From NCBI RefSeq assembly GCF_900114315.1, contig NZ_FOSQ01000015.1, positions 58,135 to 122,134 of the forward strand: a stretch of 64,000 nt of DNA, read 5' to 3'. This document shows positions 18,205 through 27,313 of the stretch, piece by piece. The notes under the pieces are model-generated. The model saw nothing but the letters and a program-made list of their open reading frames with translations. It was not told the origin of the DNA and made no database searches. Position 1 is the stretch's first letter; each line of letters starts with the position of its first letter. The stretch comes from Falsiroseomonas stagni DSM 19981 (GTDB taxonomy: Bacteria; Pseudomonadota; Alphaproteobacteria; Acetobacterales; Acetobacteraceae). A program made the position numbers and the translations under genes.

Positions 18205-18678
18205 ATGTCCCCCTTCATCCCCCTCTCACCCAAGGCCGATCGCATCCTGACGCTGCTGGCCTGGCCGGCGGCGATCTGGATCGCCTATGAGCTGACCTGG
18301 TACCAGCAGTTCAAGCTGACGGGGAACGAGGGCTCGGTCCACCTTTTCACCATCCTGTCGGATTGGCTCGGCACGCCGGGCGGGGAGAAGCCCTTCCGGC
18401 TGTTCGTCGCCATCCTGGAAATCTTCTGCGCGGTCTTCGTGCTGATCCCCCGCACCCGGATGATCGGCGCGGCGCTGTCGCTCGGCACCATGTCGGGCGC
18501 GATCTTCTTCCACACCGTCAGCCCGCTCGGCATCGATCCCTACGGCGATGGCGGGCAGTTGTTCAAGGAAGCGGTCTTCACCTGGTTCATGGCGCTGCTG
18601 GTGCTCTTCGCGCATCGGGCGGAAGCGGTGGGCCTGCTGGCGCGGCTACGGGCGCGCTTCCTGCCGGTGGCGGCGTGA
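18205..18678 (+). CDS. DoxX-like integral membrane protein
   Basis: A 157-residue inner-membrane protein with about four hydrophobic helices (ILTLLAWPAAIWIAYEL, LFVAILEIFCAVFVLIP, ALSLGTMSGAIFF and a C-terminal one). This is the size and layout of the DoxX family, whose best-studied members work with oxidoreductases in redox homeostasis, though most have no assigned role. The stop overlaps a possible GTG start of the next membrane protein, so the pair is translationally coupled or nearly so. It lies 54 bp after the sugar-acid operon and may be read through from it. Confidence 0.7.
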   Translation: MSPFIPLSPKADRILTLLAWPAAIWIAYELTWYQQFKLTGNEGSVHLFTILSDWLGTPGGEKPFRLFVAILEIFCAVFVLIPRTRMIGAALSLGTMSGAIFFHTVSPLGIDPYGDGGQLFKEAVFTWFMALLVLFAHRAEAVGLLARLRARFLPVAA

Positions 18679-18680
18679 CC

Positions 18681-19799
18681 ATGGCGGTGCTGAAGCGCCC
18701 GCCGCGCGACCTGCGGCTCGATGTGCTGCGGGGATGGATGCAGGTCTCCATCTTCGTCAGCCACGCCTTCGGCACCGCCTTCGCCTGGGGCATCCATGCG
18801 GCCTGGGGTGTTTCCGACAGCTCCGAACAATTCGTGCTGCTGTCGGGGCTGGTGCTGGGGTCCGTCTTCTCCCTGAAATTCGCGCGCGACGGCTTCGGCG
18901 CGGCCTGGCGGGACATCGCCATGCGGGCCGGGCGGCTGTGGCGGATGCATCTGCTGGTCTTCCTCGGCTTTGCCGCCATGGTCTTCGCCTTCGACCGGCT
19001 GACGCCGCTGGCCGGCGTGGCGCAGGCGGGGGGCTGGGGGTGGCTTCTGAATGAGCCCTGGTTCGCGCTGCCGGGCGCCATGGTCGGGCTCTACCAGCCG
19101 GATTTCATGGGCGTGCTGCCGCTGTTCGTCCTGCTCATGCTGCTGCTGCCGGGCTTCGTGCTGCTGCTGGGACGTTTCGGCGCGCGGGCGCTGCTGCTGC
19201 CCTGGGGGTTGTACGCCGCGACGCAGATCCTCGGCCTGATGCCGCCGGCGCTGGGCGGGACCTCTATCGCCTTCGACCCGCTGGCCTGGCAGGTGCTGTT
19301 CATGACCGGCGTCTGGCTTGGATGGCGGGCGCTGCATGGCGCGGCGCCGCTGCCACGGCCCTGGTGGCTGGTCTCGCTGGCCGTCAGCGTCGTGCTGATG
19401 GGGTTCTGGGTGAAGCTGTCGATGCACGGCTTCGTGCCCGAAATGCCGGCCTGGGTCCTGTCGCTGACGGACAAGGATGTGCTGGCGCCGCTGCGCCTGG
19501 CCCATGCGCTGTCGCTGGCCTGGCTGGTGTCCATCATCGTGCCGCGGGAGGCGCGCTGGATGCACCACGCCTTCCCGCAGGCCATGGCCGCGATCGGGCG
19601 GAACAGCCTGCAGGTCTTCTGCGTGGGGCTGTTCCTGTCCTGGATGGCGGCGGCGCTGTTCCGCCTGTTCCCGGCGGATCGCCTGCTGCTGGACCTGGCG
19701 CTGATCCCGGCCGGGATCGCGCTGCTGATCGCCTTCGCGCGGTGGCGCGAAGGCGACAGGGCCGTCTCCTACAGGGAAGCGACGGCGCGTTCCCAGTAG
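18681..19799 (+). CDS. OpgC-domain acyltransferase-like membrane protein
   Basis: A 372-residue polytopic membrane protein of the OpgC type. OpgC attaches succinyl groups to osmoregulated periplasmic glucans. Markers are the N-terminal RDLRLDVLRGWMQVSIFVSH, EQFVLLSGLVLG and about ten hydrophobic helices. ATG 18681 follows the DoxX stop by 2 bp; GTG 18675 in the same frame would give a GTGA overlap. The 3' end overlaps the convergent binding-protein gene by 31 bp. No glucan synthesis genes (opgG/H) are nearby, so the acceptor is unknown. Confidence 0.82.
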   Translation: MAVLKRPPRDLRLDVLRGWMQVSIFVSHAFGTAFAWGIHAAWGVSDSSEQFVLLSGLVLGSVFSLKFARDGFGAAWRDIAMRAGRLWRMHLLVFLGFAAMVFAFDRLTPLAGVAQAGGWGWLLNEPWFALPGAMVGLYQPDFMGVLPLFVLLMLLLPGFVLLLGRFGARALLLPWGLYAATQILGLMPPALGGTSIAFDPLAWQVLFMTGVWLGWRALHGAAPLPRPWWLVSLAVSVVLMGFWVKLSMHGFVPEMPAWVLSLTDKDVLAPLRLAHALSLAWLVSIIVPREARWMHHAFPQAMAAIGRNSLQVFCVGLFLSWMAAALFRLFPADRLLLDLALIPAGIALLIAFARWREGDRAVSYREATARSQ

Positions 19800-20752
19800 C
19801 CGAGGTCGAGGTAGCGGTCGGGCGCCGGCGGCGTGCCGCCCCAGCTGCCCAGCACCTCCGCCCGCACGGCCAGCACGGTGCGGAAGCCCTGCAGGTCGAA
19901 GCGGCCATCGATGGCGGAGCCGGTTTCCGGCGCCGTCAGCAAGGCGAGGTTGCGCCGCGCCAGCGGGGCGGGGATGCGCAGGCGGTCGGCCAGCAGCGCC
20001 GTCACCGCATCGGTGTTGGCCGGCGCCAGCATCCAGCGGATGCCCTCGATATAGCCCTGGAGGTAGCGATGGACCACGTCCCGGTTCGCCGCCGCCCAGG
20101 CCCGCATGGCCCAGCCCGCATTGCCGAGATAGGGGCCGACCGCTTCGGTGACGGTGGACAGGCGCCGCAGGCCCCGATCCTCCGCCTGGAGGGAGAAGGG
20201 CGGGTTCAGCATGGAGGCATGGGCGGTCGGGTCGTTGAACATCAGCTCGTAGCGGGCGAAGGTGCCGCCCGTCGGCCGGATCTCGTAGCTGCCGCGCGGC
20301 AGGCCGTTCATCGCCAGCATCTTGTAGGCAACCAGCGCATAGGCGGTGTTGGGCGCATCGACGATCAGCGTCCTGCCGCGCAGCCCGGCCCAGTTCTGGA
20401 TCTCCGGCTTCACGTAGAAGGCGTTGAAGGCGCTGTCGCCGCCGATAAGGATCCCGATGTCATGGCCCGCTTCGGCCATCGCCACCGCATTGTCCACGCC
20501 GGCCACGACGAGCTGGTGGTCGCCTGCCGCAAGGCCGTTCCGCAGCACGTCGGAATTGGGCGTGTTCTCGATGACGATGTTGAGGCCGCGGCGTTCGAAG
20601 GCGCCGGTGTGCTGCCCGGCGAAAAGCGGCAGGTTGGCGAGGCCCGGGAAGACCTTCACCTTAAGCGTCGTGGCCTGCGCGCTGGCGATGCCGGGGGCGG
20701 CCAGCGCCGCGGCCGAGGTGCCCAGAAGCAGGCGTCGCGTGATGCGGATCAT
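19769..20752 (-). CDS. NitT/TauT-type ABC substrate-binding protein
   Basis: A 327-residue periplasmic binding protein of the SsuA/TauA/NMT1-like group. The leader has TRRLLLGTSAAALAAPGIASAQ, a plausible twin-arginine signal. The mature part contains FPGLANLPLFAGQHTGAFERRGL, typical of this family. GGAGGA lies just upstream of the start at 20752. Its last 31 bp overlap the end of the convergent OpgC gene. There is no permease or ATPase gene beside it. Ligands of the family include sulfonates, nitrate, pyrimidine precursors and aromatic acids; none can be chosen here. It is divergent from the ridA-like gene. Confidence 0.85.
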   Translation of the reverse strand: MIRITRRLLLGTSAAALAAPGIASAQATTLKVKVFPGLANLPLFAGQHTGAFERRGLNIVIENTPNSDVLRNGLAAGDHQLVVAGVDNAVAMAEAGHDIGILIGGDSAFNAFYVKPEIQNWAGLRGRTLIVDAPNTAYALVAYKMLAMNGLPRGSYEIRPTGGTFARYELMFNDPTAHASMLNPPFSLQAEDRGLRRLSTVTEAVGPYLGNAGWAMRAWAAANRDVVHRYLQGYIEGIRWMLAPANTDAVTALLADRLRIPAPLARRNLALLTAPETGSAIDGRFDLQGFRTVLAVRAEVLGSWGGTPPAPDRYLDLGYWERAVASL

Positions 20753-20860
20753 GATGTCCGTTTCCTCCGAAATCGATTGCAGGGATTGTGCCCGAACCGG
20801 GTTGGGACGCAACAAGGAAGCGTGCCTACACTGCGGCCCCACGATCCGGAGGCTCCCGCG

Positions 20861-21244
20861 TTGGACAGGCAGGTCATCACGTCATCCAGGGTCACCTGGA
20901 TGCGATCCGGCGTCTCCCACGCCGTGAAGGCGGGGGGGATGGTCTATGTCACGGGCGCGACGCCCTTCCATGGCGACCGGCAGATCGCCAAGGGCGATTT
21001 CGCCGCGCAGCTCCACCAGGTGATGAAGAACATCATCGCGATCCTGGAGGATTCGGGCAGCGGGCTCGACCGCGCGGTGAAGATGACCATCGCGCTGACG
21101 GACATGGACCGCTACGCGGAGTTCGACGCGATCTTCAAGACCTACTTCGAGCCCGGCAACTACCCCGCGCGGCAGACGATCGAGAGCCGGAAGCTGGCGC
21201 ATCCCGACTTCCTCGTCTCCATCGACTGCATCGCCTGTTGCTGA
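20861..21244 (+). CDS. RidA/YjgF-family protein, TTG start
   Basis: A 127-residue RidA-family protein. Such proteins hydrolyse reactive enamines or imines, or act in degradation of nitrogen compounds. It has GVSHAVKAGGMVYVTGATP, a VKMTIALTDMDRYAEFD segment and NYPARQTIESRKLA, whose arginine matches the substrate-binding position. I chose TTG 20861: GGAGG lies 8 bp upstream, and only this start gives the family's normal N-terminus (MDRQVITS); the next ATG truncates it. The stop is 10 bp from the end of the convergent Bug gene. The terminal glutamate of classical RidA is aspartate here (SIDCIA). Confidence 0.85.
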   Translation: MDRQVITSSRVTWMRSGVSHAVKAGGMVYVTGATPFHGDRQIAKGDFAAQLHQVMKNIIAILEDSGSGLDRAVKMTIALTDMDRYAEFDAIFKTYFEPGNYPARQTIESRKLAHPDFLVSIDCIACC

Positions 21245-21254
21245 CCGGCAGCCG

Positions 21255-22226
21255 TCAATCCGGCGTCAGGCCGATATCCGCGATCAGGCGGCCGATGCGC
21301 GCGCCCTCGCTCCGCACGCGGTCCGCCAGTTCGGCCGGGCCGAGGGCGAAGGGGGAGGTGCCGATGGGCAGCTTCTCCGCGAAGGCGGGGGACCGGACGG
21401 CGTCCAGGATATCGGCCGCCGCGCGATCCACCGTCGTGGCGGGCGTGGCCTTGGGGAAGAAGACCGCCATCCAGGCATTCATCAGCTGGATGCCGGGCGC
21501 CGCTTCCGCCATGGTCGGCACCTCCGGCAGCAGGGGATGGCGTTCGGTGCCGTTGAAGGCCAGCGGCCGCAACACGCCGGACTGGATGTGCGGCAGGGTG
21601 ATTGAGAAGCTGTCCATCGTGACCTGCACGCGATTGGCCAGCAGGTCGGTGTTGCCGGCGGCACTCGTGCGGTAGGGCACGTGCTGCATGGGGAAGTCGA
21701 GCCCCCGCGACAGCGCTTCCAGGTTCAGATGCGGCACGGTGGCGTTGCCGGGGGAGTAGTAGAAGACCGGGCTGTCCGCCGGGCGCGACCGCGCATAGGC
21801 CACAAGGTCAGCCAGGCTGCGCACCGGCAGCGCCGCATTCACCGCGAGGAAGGAGCTGGAGATCGCGAGCCCCGTCACCGCCTGGAGATCGGGGAAGGGA
21901 TCGAAGCGCGGGTTGCGCTGGATGTGGGGCAGGATGGTCAGCGCCGCCGCCGCCACCACGCCGCAGACGCTGCCATCGGCGGGCGCGCGGATCAGGTTGT
22001 TGGCGCCCAGCATCCCGCCGGCGCCGGGCAGGTTCTCCGCCGCCGTGCGCCATCCATGGCGCTGTCCGATCACATCCAGCAGCACCCGCGCCACCTGGTC
22101 GGTGATGTTGCCGGCGCCATAGCCGATGATCATGCGCGTCGGCGGCGCCCAGGCGCGCGCGGTCTGCGCGAAGGCGGGGCAGGGCAGGGTGGCGAGCGCA
22201 GTCAGCAGCAGGGGACGGCGGCGCAT
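21255..22226 (-). CDS. Bug/TctC-type periplasmic solute-binding protein
   Basis: A 323-residue TTT receptor with signal peptide MRRRPLLLTALATLPCPAFAQ. Family features include MIIGYGAGNITDQVARVL, NLPGAGGMLGANNL and PLLPEVPTMAEA. It is the third protein of this family in the window and the most divergent; the usual PDGYT motif reads PADGSVCG. It lies 63 bp downstream of adenine deaminase on the same strand, with a 13-bp palindrome between them, so it may be the tail of the purine operon or a separate unit. No TctAB permease is present. Confidence 0.88.
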   Translation of the reverse strand: MRRRPLLLTALATLPCPAFAQTARAWAPPTRMIIGYGAGNITDQVARVLLDVIGQRHGWRTAAENLPGAGGMLGANNLIRAPADGSVCGVVAAAALTILPHIQRNPRFDPFPDLQAVTGLAISSSFLAVNAALPVRSLADLVAYARSRPADSPVFYYSPGNATVPHLNLEALSRGLDFPMQHVPYRTSAAGNTDLLANRVQVTMDSFSITLPHIQSGVLRPLAFNGTERHPLLPEVPTMAEAAPGIQLMNAWMAVFFPKATPATTVDRAAADILDAVRSPAFAEKLPIGTSPFALGPAELADRVRSEGARIGRLIADIGLTPD

Positions 22227-22238
22227 GCGTGATCTCCG

Positions 22239-22251
22239 TGCCTTCAAGGCA
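22239..22251. promoter_or_regulatory. 13-bp perfect palindrome upstream of a Bug gene
   Basis: TGCCTTCAAGGCA, a 6-1-6 inverted repeat, lies 13 bp upstream of the start at 22226 and downstream of adenine deaminase. It could be an operator; as RNA its loop is too short for a stable terminator. The assignment is weak. Confidence 0.3.
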
Positions 22252-22289
22252 TGAAGGCTAAGGAGGCCGATGCGCCGCAACAAGTCCCA

Positions 22290-24059
22290 TCAGGCGGGAA
22301 GCGGCTCCGCGGGGTCGAAGATTTCCCCCGTCGCGCCATCGGTCAGGCCGAGGTCGGTCGGGTGCGGCGCCGGGTTGCAGGCCAGCGACAGGCCCGTCAT
22401 CGCCCGGAAGACGCGGAAGGGGCCCTGCCAGTCGATCACCTGGTCGGCCTCCTGCCGCAGGGCCGCGAAATTGGCGGCGGTGACGTCGGGCGGCGTTTCG
22501 GCCAGCAGGCCGGCGATGGGCAGCGGGACCAGGGCGGTGACCTTGCCGTTCCGCGCCACGGCCATGCCGCCACCGCATTCGATCAGCGCATTGGCGGCGG
22601 CCTGCATGTCGGCGGGATCGCGGCCGAGGACCAGCAGGTTGTGGCTGTCATGGCTGATGGTGGTGGCGATGGCGCCGCGCGGGTTGCCCCAGCCCTCGAT
22701 GATGGCGGTCTGCGGCGTGGCGGGCACGCGGCCATGGCGGTGGATGATGGTGATGCAGGCGTGGTCGGGCGGGAGGACCGCGAAGCCGTTGCGGACCGCG
22801 ACCTCCACGCTGCCCCACTTCCCATGCCGCGCGCCGACGATCTTTCTCAGGCGCGCCGTGCCGTCGCCGACGCCGTTCACGCGCGGCATGAAGGATTCGA
22901 TGGGCTGGACGGCGAGCTTCACCGTGTCCGTCGGCCCCTTGGTGCGGCGCGGCGGCTCGATCAGCTTGCCGTCGCGCGCAACGAGCTTCCCCGCGGTGAA
23001 GACGCGCTCCACCGTCACGGAGGGCAGGTCCGACAGCACCACGATATCCGCCTGCCGCCCGGCACCGATCAGGCCGATATCGTCGCGCTTCAGCCGCATC
23101 GCCGCGTGGAAGGTCGCGCAGCGGATCGCGGCGATGGGGTTCATGCCGCGGGCGATGATTCGGGAAATCGTGTCGCGCAGCCCGCCCTTCTCCAGCAGCT
23201 CATCCGGGAAGATGTCGTCGGTGCAGAAGACCAGGTTGGGCGGCAGCATCGGCAGCGCGGCCAGCGCCGTCAGCACGCCGGGCAGGACGTAGTCGTGGCT
23301 GCCGCGCAGCTCCACCGTCATGCCGGTGCGGAGCTTCTGGAGGAAATCCTCCGGGCCCACGATCTCATGGCAGCTGGTGACGCCGGCGCTGGCATAGGCT
23401 TGCAGGTCGCCATCCACCATGCCGCGGGCATGGCCGTTGACGTTCTTGCCGGAAGCGAGCCCCGCGCCGACGATGCCCGCCATATGCGGCGTGCCGCGCA
23501 GCACGCCGGGCATGTCCATCACCTCCGCCACGCCGGCGATCTCCGGCCAGGACAGCATCTCCGCCATCTCCGCCGGGCCGATATCGGCGCCTGCGACCTC
23601 CAGCCCCGGCGCGGAGGGCACGCAGGAGGGCGCCGCCACCAGGGACCGCAGCGGCAGGTCGCGCGACGCATCGATGGCCCAGCGCACGCCGGGCAGGCCC
23701 AGCACATTCGCGAGTTCGTGCGGGTCCCAGACGCAGGTGGTGGTGCCGGCGGGGACGACGCTGGCGGCATAATCGGCCGGCGCCATCAGGCTGCTTTCGT
23801 AATGCAGGTGGCTGTCGATGAAGCCGGGGGCGAGGAATTTGCCCGACACATCCTCGATCCGCTCCGCATCCTCCCGGCTTCCGGGCGCGTGGACGGAGGC
23901 GATGATCGGCCCGACGATGCCGATATCGGCGGCGCGGAGTTCGCCGGTGGCGACATCGACCACGGTGCCGCCCATCAGCAGCAGGTCGAAGCGGGCGGAA
24001 CCGCGCGCGGCCTGGACGGCGCGGGCACGGAGCGCGGGATCGACGGGGTCGTGGGTCAT
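22290..24059 (-). CDS. ade: Adenine deaminase
   Basis: A 589-residue amidohydrolase-superfamily enzyme that converts adenine to hypoxanthine and ammonia with a dinuclear metal centre. Visible landmarks are the metal-binding GFIDSHLHYESS, NGHARGM, the TDDIFPDEL segment, TFHAAMRL, and the C-terminal domain with HDSHNLLVLG and ECGGGMAVA. The length matches the family (about 570-600). The ATG at 24059 overlaps the stop of the upstream binding protein as ATGA. With the phosphoribosyltransferase and the divergent nucleoside hydrolase it outlines a nucleoside to base to IMP salvage route. Confidence 0.92.
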   Translation of the reverse strand: MTHDPVDPALRARAVQAARGSARFDLLLMGGTVVDVATGELRAADIGIVGPIIASVHAPGSREDAERIEDVSGKFLAPGFIDSHLHYESSLMAPADYAASVVPAGTTTCVWDPHELANVLGLPGVRWAIDASRDLPLRSLVAAPSCVPSAPGLEVAGADIGPAEMAEMLSWPEIAGVAEVMDMPGVLRGTPHMAGIVGAGLASGKNVNGHARGMVDGDLQAYASAGVTSCHEIVGPEDFLQKLRTGMTVELRGSHDYVLPGVLTALAALPMLPPNLVFCTDDIFPDELLEKGGLRDTISRIIARGMNPIAAIRCATFHAAMRLKRDDIGLIGAGRQADIVVLSDLPSVTVERVFTAGKLVARDGKLIEPPRRTKGPTDTVKLAVQPIESFMPRVNGVGDGTARLRKIVGARHGKWGSVEVAVRNGFAVLPPDHACITIIHRHGRVPATPQTAIIEGWGNPRGAIATTISHDSHNLLVLGRDPADMQAAANALIECGGGMAVARNGKVTALVPLPIAGLLAETPPDVTAANFAALRQEADQVIDWQGPFRVFRAMTGLSLACNPAPHPTDLGLTDGATGEIFDPAEPLPA

Positions 24060-25627
24060 CGGGCAGCCCTTCCGGCGCTGAAGGCCAGCGTCATCTCATC
24101 GGTGCGGGGTTCGTAGGTGAAGCCGCGGCGCATCGCCCAGGTGTTCTGGGCGAAATAGAGCGGGATCAGCGCGGTGTGGTCGACCAGCGCGAGGCGCGTC
24201 GCGCGCTGCGTGAGCGCCCGGCGCTGCTCGTCATCGATCGTCGTGCGCGCCTGCTGGATCAGCGCATCGACCTCCGCATTGCTGAAGCGGCCGCGATTGG
24301 CGGTGCCGAGGCCGAGGGTGGTGTTCCAGCTGTGGATCTGCGTCTCCAGCATCCCGAGCAGCTCGGGGTTGGGGGAGAAGCCCGCGAAATTCACGCTGTA
24401 GCGCAGCTGCGCGGCCTCGCTGAGCCACACCGCGCGGGTGCGCGTTTCCACCGTGGTGGTCAGGCCGAGCCGCGTCCACATCTGCGCGATGGCCTGCACC
24501 ACCTGTTCGTCATTGACGAAGCGGTCATTGGGTCCGTTGACCTGCACGGCGAAGCCCTGCGCCCAGCCGGCTTCCGCCAGCAGGCGCCGCGCCTCCTCCA
24601 GGTTGAAGGGCGGTGGCGTCATGTCCGGGGAGGTGCCGAAATAGCCGGGCGGGCCGAGGTCCCCCGCCGGCATCCCCTGGCCCTGCAACACGCGGCTGAC
24701 CAGCGCATCGCGGTTGATGGCCAGCGACAGCGCGCGCCGCACCCGCGCATCGCGCAGCGGGTTCGGGATGCGCGCGCCATCCTTGCCGCGGATATGGGGG
24801 CTGTCCTCCCGGTCGCTGTCCAGCGTCAGGAACAGCAGGCGGTTGGACGGGCTCTCGGCCACGGTGAAGCGCGCGGCATCGGCGCGGAAGCGCGCCAGGT
24901 GGTCGGGCGGCACGATCTCGATCAGGTCCACATCGCCCGATTGCAGCGCGGCGGTGCGGGCGCCGGCATTGGCGATGGGCCGGAATTCCACGCGGGCGAA
25001 GGCGGGCGCGGTGCCGTGGAAGCCGGGGTTGCGTTCCATCACCACGGGGCTGCCGGGCTGCCAGGAGACATGGCGGAAGGGCCCGGTGCCGACCATGACG
25101 CGGCCGGCATTGTAGTCCTGCGTGGTCGCGCCTTCGCCGTGCTTCTTCGACACGATCATGACGAGGGCCAGAAAATTCGGCAGCAGCGGCGTCGGCTGGG
25201 TGGTGCGGAGGCGCAGCGTCGTCGCATCCACAGCCTCCACCGCCGCGATGGGGCGGGTGGCGTAGCGGAAGGAGGAGGGGGAGTTGGGCACGTCGCCGGC
25301 GCGGGCGATGGTGAAGGCCACATCCTCCACCGTCACCGGCGCGCCGTCATGGAAGCGCGCGACGGGGTCGAGCTTCACCTCCCAGGTCAGTTCATCGACC
25401 GCGCGCATGGACAGGGCGATGGCGGGGCGCAGCGCCTGGCGCGCATCCTGTTCCATCAGCGGCTGGAAGATGTGCCGGCTGAAGGCGATGTTGGTGATGA
25501 GGCTGGCGAAATGCGGGTCGAGGCTGGTGGGCCCGGCCTCCACCCCGATGCGGATCGAATCCTGCGCCATGGCGGGGGCGGCGAGGAGCGGCGCGGCCAG
25601 CAGGGCGGCGCGAAGCGACTTCATCAT
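24056..25627 (-). CDS. Family 5 (peptide/nickel-type) ABC substrate-binding protein
   Basis: A 523-residue periplasmic binding protein of the DppA/OppA group, with signal peptide MMKSLRAALLAAPLLAAPAMAQ and the family patterns GPTSLDPHFAS, DELTWEVKLDP, VARFHDGAPVTVEDVAFT and RVRRALSLAINRDAL. ATGATGA at its start overlaps the stop of the upstream phosphoribosyltransferase, and its own stop overlaps the adenine deaminase start. It is therefore locked into a purine-salvage operon. The usual DppBCDF permease genes are absent. A nucleoside, nucleobase conjugate or small peptide ligand is possible; the purine link is inferred from context only. Confidence 0.9.
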   Translation of the reverse strand: MMKSLRAALLAAPLLAAPAMAQDSIRIGVEAGPTSLDPHFASLITNIAFSRHIFQPLMEQDARQALRPAIALSMRAVDELTWEVKLDPVARFHDGAPVTVEDVAFTIARAGDVPNSPSSFRYATRPIAAVEAVDATTLRLRTTQPTPLLPNFLALVMIVSKKHGEGATTQDYNAGRVMVGTGPFRHVSWQPGSPVVMERNPGFHGTAPAFARVEFRPIANAGARTAALQSGDVDLIEIVPPDHLARFRADAARFTVAESPSNRLLFLTLDSDREDSPHIRGKDGARIPNPLRDARVRRALSLAINRDALVSRVLQGQGMPAGDLGPPGYFGTSPDMTPPPFNLEEARRLLAEAGWAQGFAVQVNGPNDRFVNDEQVVQAIAQMWTRLGLTTTVETRTRAVWLSEAAQLRYSVNFAGFSPNPELLGMLETQIHSWNTTLGLGTANRGRFSNAEVDALIQQARTTIDDEQRRALTQRATRLALVDHTALIPLYFAQNTWAMRRGFTYEPRTDEMTLAFSAGRAAR

Positions 25628-26313
25628 GCGGCGTGATCCAAAGGCGGGCAGAGGGCGTAGGGCGCGGTGCCGGCTTCCGGCAGCCAGCCGCCGGCCCCCG
25701 CGGGGCGGAAGATGGGGGTGGCGAAGGCGGCGCGCACGGGGATGGCGGGCGGCCATCCCGCCTGCCAGCGATGGCCCTGCGCCATGGCGACCAGCAGCCC
25801 GACAGGCGTGACGCCCGCTTCCTTCAGCAGCGCCAGGCCCGCGAGGGCGGAGGCCCCGGTGCTGACCACGTCATCCACCAGCAGCACGCGCCGACCCTCC
25901 AGCCGATGCAGGATCCGCGGGTCGAGCCAGAGGCGGCGCTCCGCGGGGGAGGTGATGGAGTGGACGGGGACCGACAGCCGTTCCTCATACCACCGCTTGC
26001 GGGACCAGCCGGGCGCGACCCAGTTCGGGTGGCCCAGCGCCTCCGCCACCAGGGGCGCGAAGACCTGGCCGAGGCTCGGCAGGCCCACCACGATCTCGGC
26101 GCCGATCGGCCGCGCCGCCTCCGCCATCCAGCCCGCCAGCGCGCGCACCACGGGGAAGCTGGCCTGGTTGGCGATGAGGCCCGCGACGCCGAAATCGCCG
26201 AAATCGCGCAGCGGCAGGGACAGCACGCGGCCATCGGGCATCGTCGCGGGGTAGGAGGCGGAAAAGGGTCCGGACGCACCGTCGGGCGCCTCGAACCGCT
26301 GCCAGAACTCCAT
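25624..26313 (-). CDS. Purine-type phosphoribosyltransferase
   Basis: A 229-residue type I phosphoribosyltransferase. The PRPP-binding signature VLLVDDVVSTGAS lies near residue 150, preceded by IGAEIVVGLPSLGQVFAPLVAEALG. It would transfer ribose-5-phosphate from PRPP to a nucleobase. It heads a three-gene operon with a binding protein and adenine deaminase, all overlapping by ATGA, which suggests adenine or hypoxanthine as substrate. It is longer than classic Apt (about 180 residues). The start at 26313 is preferred because GGAAG lies just upstream; 70 bp separate it from the divergent nucleoside hydrolase. Confidence 0.85.
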   Translation of the reverse strand: MEFWQRFEAPDGASGPFSASYPATMPDGRVLSLPLRDFGDFGVAGLIANQASFPVVRALAGWMAEAARPIGAEIVVGLPSLGQVFAPLVAEALGHPNWVAPGWSRKRWYEERLSVPVHSITSPAERRLWLDPRILHRLEGRRVLLVDDVVSTGASALAGLALLKEAGVTPVGLLVAMAQGHRWQAGWPPAIPVRAAFATPIFRPAGAGGWLPEAGTAPYALCPPLDHAA

Positions 26314-26383
26314 CAGGCTTCCATTGGGTGTGGACGCCGCACCGTGGCATGCTGCGCCGCACAGCCGCAACCCGGGACGAGCC

Positions 26384-27310
26384 ATGCCGCGCACCACCAT
26401 CATCGATTGCGACCCGGGGACGGATGACGCCGTCGCGCTGTGGCTGGCGCTGGGGTCGCCGGAACTGGATGTGAAGCTCATCACCGTGGCGGGCGGGAAT
26501 GTCGGGCTGGACCGCACCACGGCCAATGCCCGCGCCGTGGTCGGGCTGACGGGGCGGGACATTCCCATCGTCGCCGGGGCCGAGCGGTCCCTGATGGCGC
26601 CCTTCCGTGCGGAGACGGCGGTGCATGGCAATGATGGGCTGGGCGGCGTGGTGCTGCCCGCCGGGCCGCCGCTGGCGCCGGGGATCGCGGCCGATGCCAT
26701 CCGGGACCTGCTGCGGGCCTCGCCCCCGGGTTCCGTCACGGTCATCGGCCTCGGCCCCGTCACCAACCTGGCGCTGGCCTTCGCGACCGAACCCGCGCTG
26801 GTGGACCGCGTGCAGGATCTGGTGCTGATGTCCGGCGCCTGGTCGGAGGGCAACATCACCCCGGCCGCCGAGTTCAACGCCTGGAACGACCCGGAGGCGC
26901 TGGCCATCCTGCTCAACCTCGGCCTCAAGGTCGCGATCGCGACGCTGGACCTGACCTTCCAGGCCAAGGTGACGCCGGCGGTGATCGAGGGACTGGCGGC
27001 GCGGGAGGGCGGCGCCTGCTGGCGGGCGGCGCTGGCCATCCTGCGGGCGCTGCCGATGTCGCGGCGCATGCACCATGAAGGCTTCCCGCTGCACGATCCC
27101 TGCGCCATCGCCTGGGTGATCGCGCCGGATCTGTTCGGCGTGAAGGAAGCGGAGGCGGAGGTCGATTGCACGACGGGGCCTTCGCGCGGCCGGACGGTGA
27201 TCGACCGCTGGAACCGGCTGGGCCGGCCCGCCAACCTCGCGCTCATGGAGACGCTGGACGCGCCCGGCTTCTTCGACCTGCTGGCGGCGCGGATCGCGCC
27301 TTTGCCCTGA
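26384..27310 (+). CDS. Inosine-uridine preferring nucleoside hydrolase
   Basis: A 308-residue nucleoside hydrolase, which splits the N-glycosidic bond of ribonucleosides using a Ca2+ ion bound by an N-terminal aspartate cluster. The signature DCDPGTDDAVAL (residues 8-19), HGNDGLGG, GLGPVTNLALA, FNAWNDPEA and the terminal catalytic-region HDPCAIAW are all present. No signal peptide, so cytosolic. It is divergent from the phosphoribosyltransferase/adenine deaminase operon and supplies the first step of the same salvage route. Its stop lies 3 bp from the stop of the convergent histidine kinase. Confidence 0.92.
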   Translation: MPRTTIIDCDPGTDDAVALWLALGSPELDVKLITVAGGNVGLDRTTANARAVVGLTGRDIPIVAGAERSLMAPFRAETAVHGNDGLGGVVLPAGPPLAPGIAADAIRDLLRASPPGSVTVIGLGPVTNLALAFATEPALVDRVQDLVLMSGAWSEGNITPAAEFNAWNDPEALAILLNLGLKVAIATLDLTFQAKVTPAVIEGLAAREGGACWRAALAILRALPMSRRMHHEGFPLHDPCAIAWVIAPDLFGVKEAEAEVDCTTGPSRGRTVIDRWNRLGRPANLALMETLDAPGFFDLLAARIAPLP

Positions 27311-27313
27311 CCC

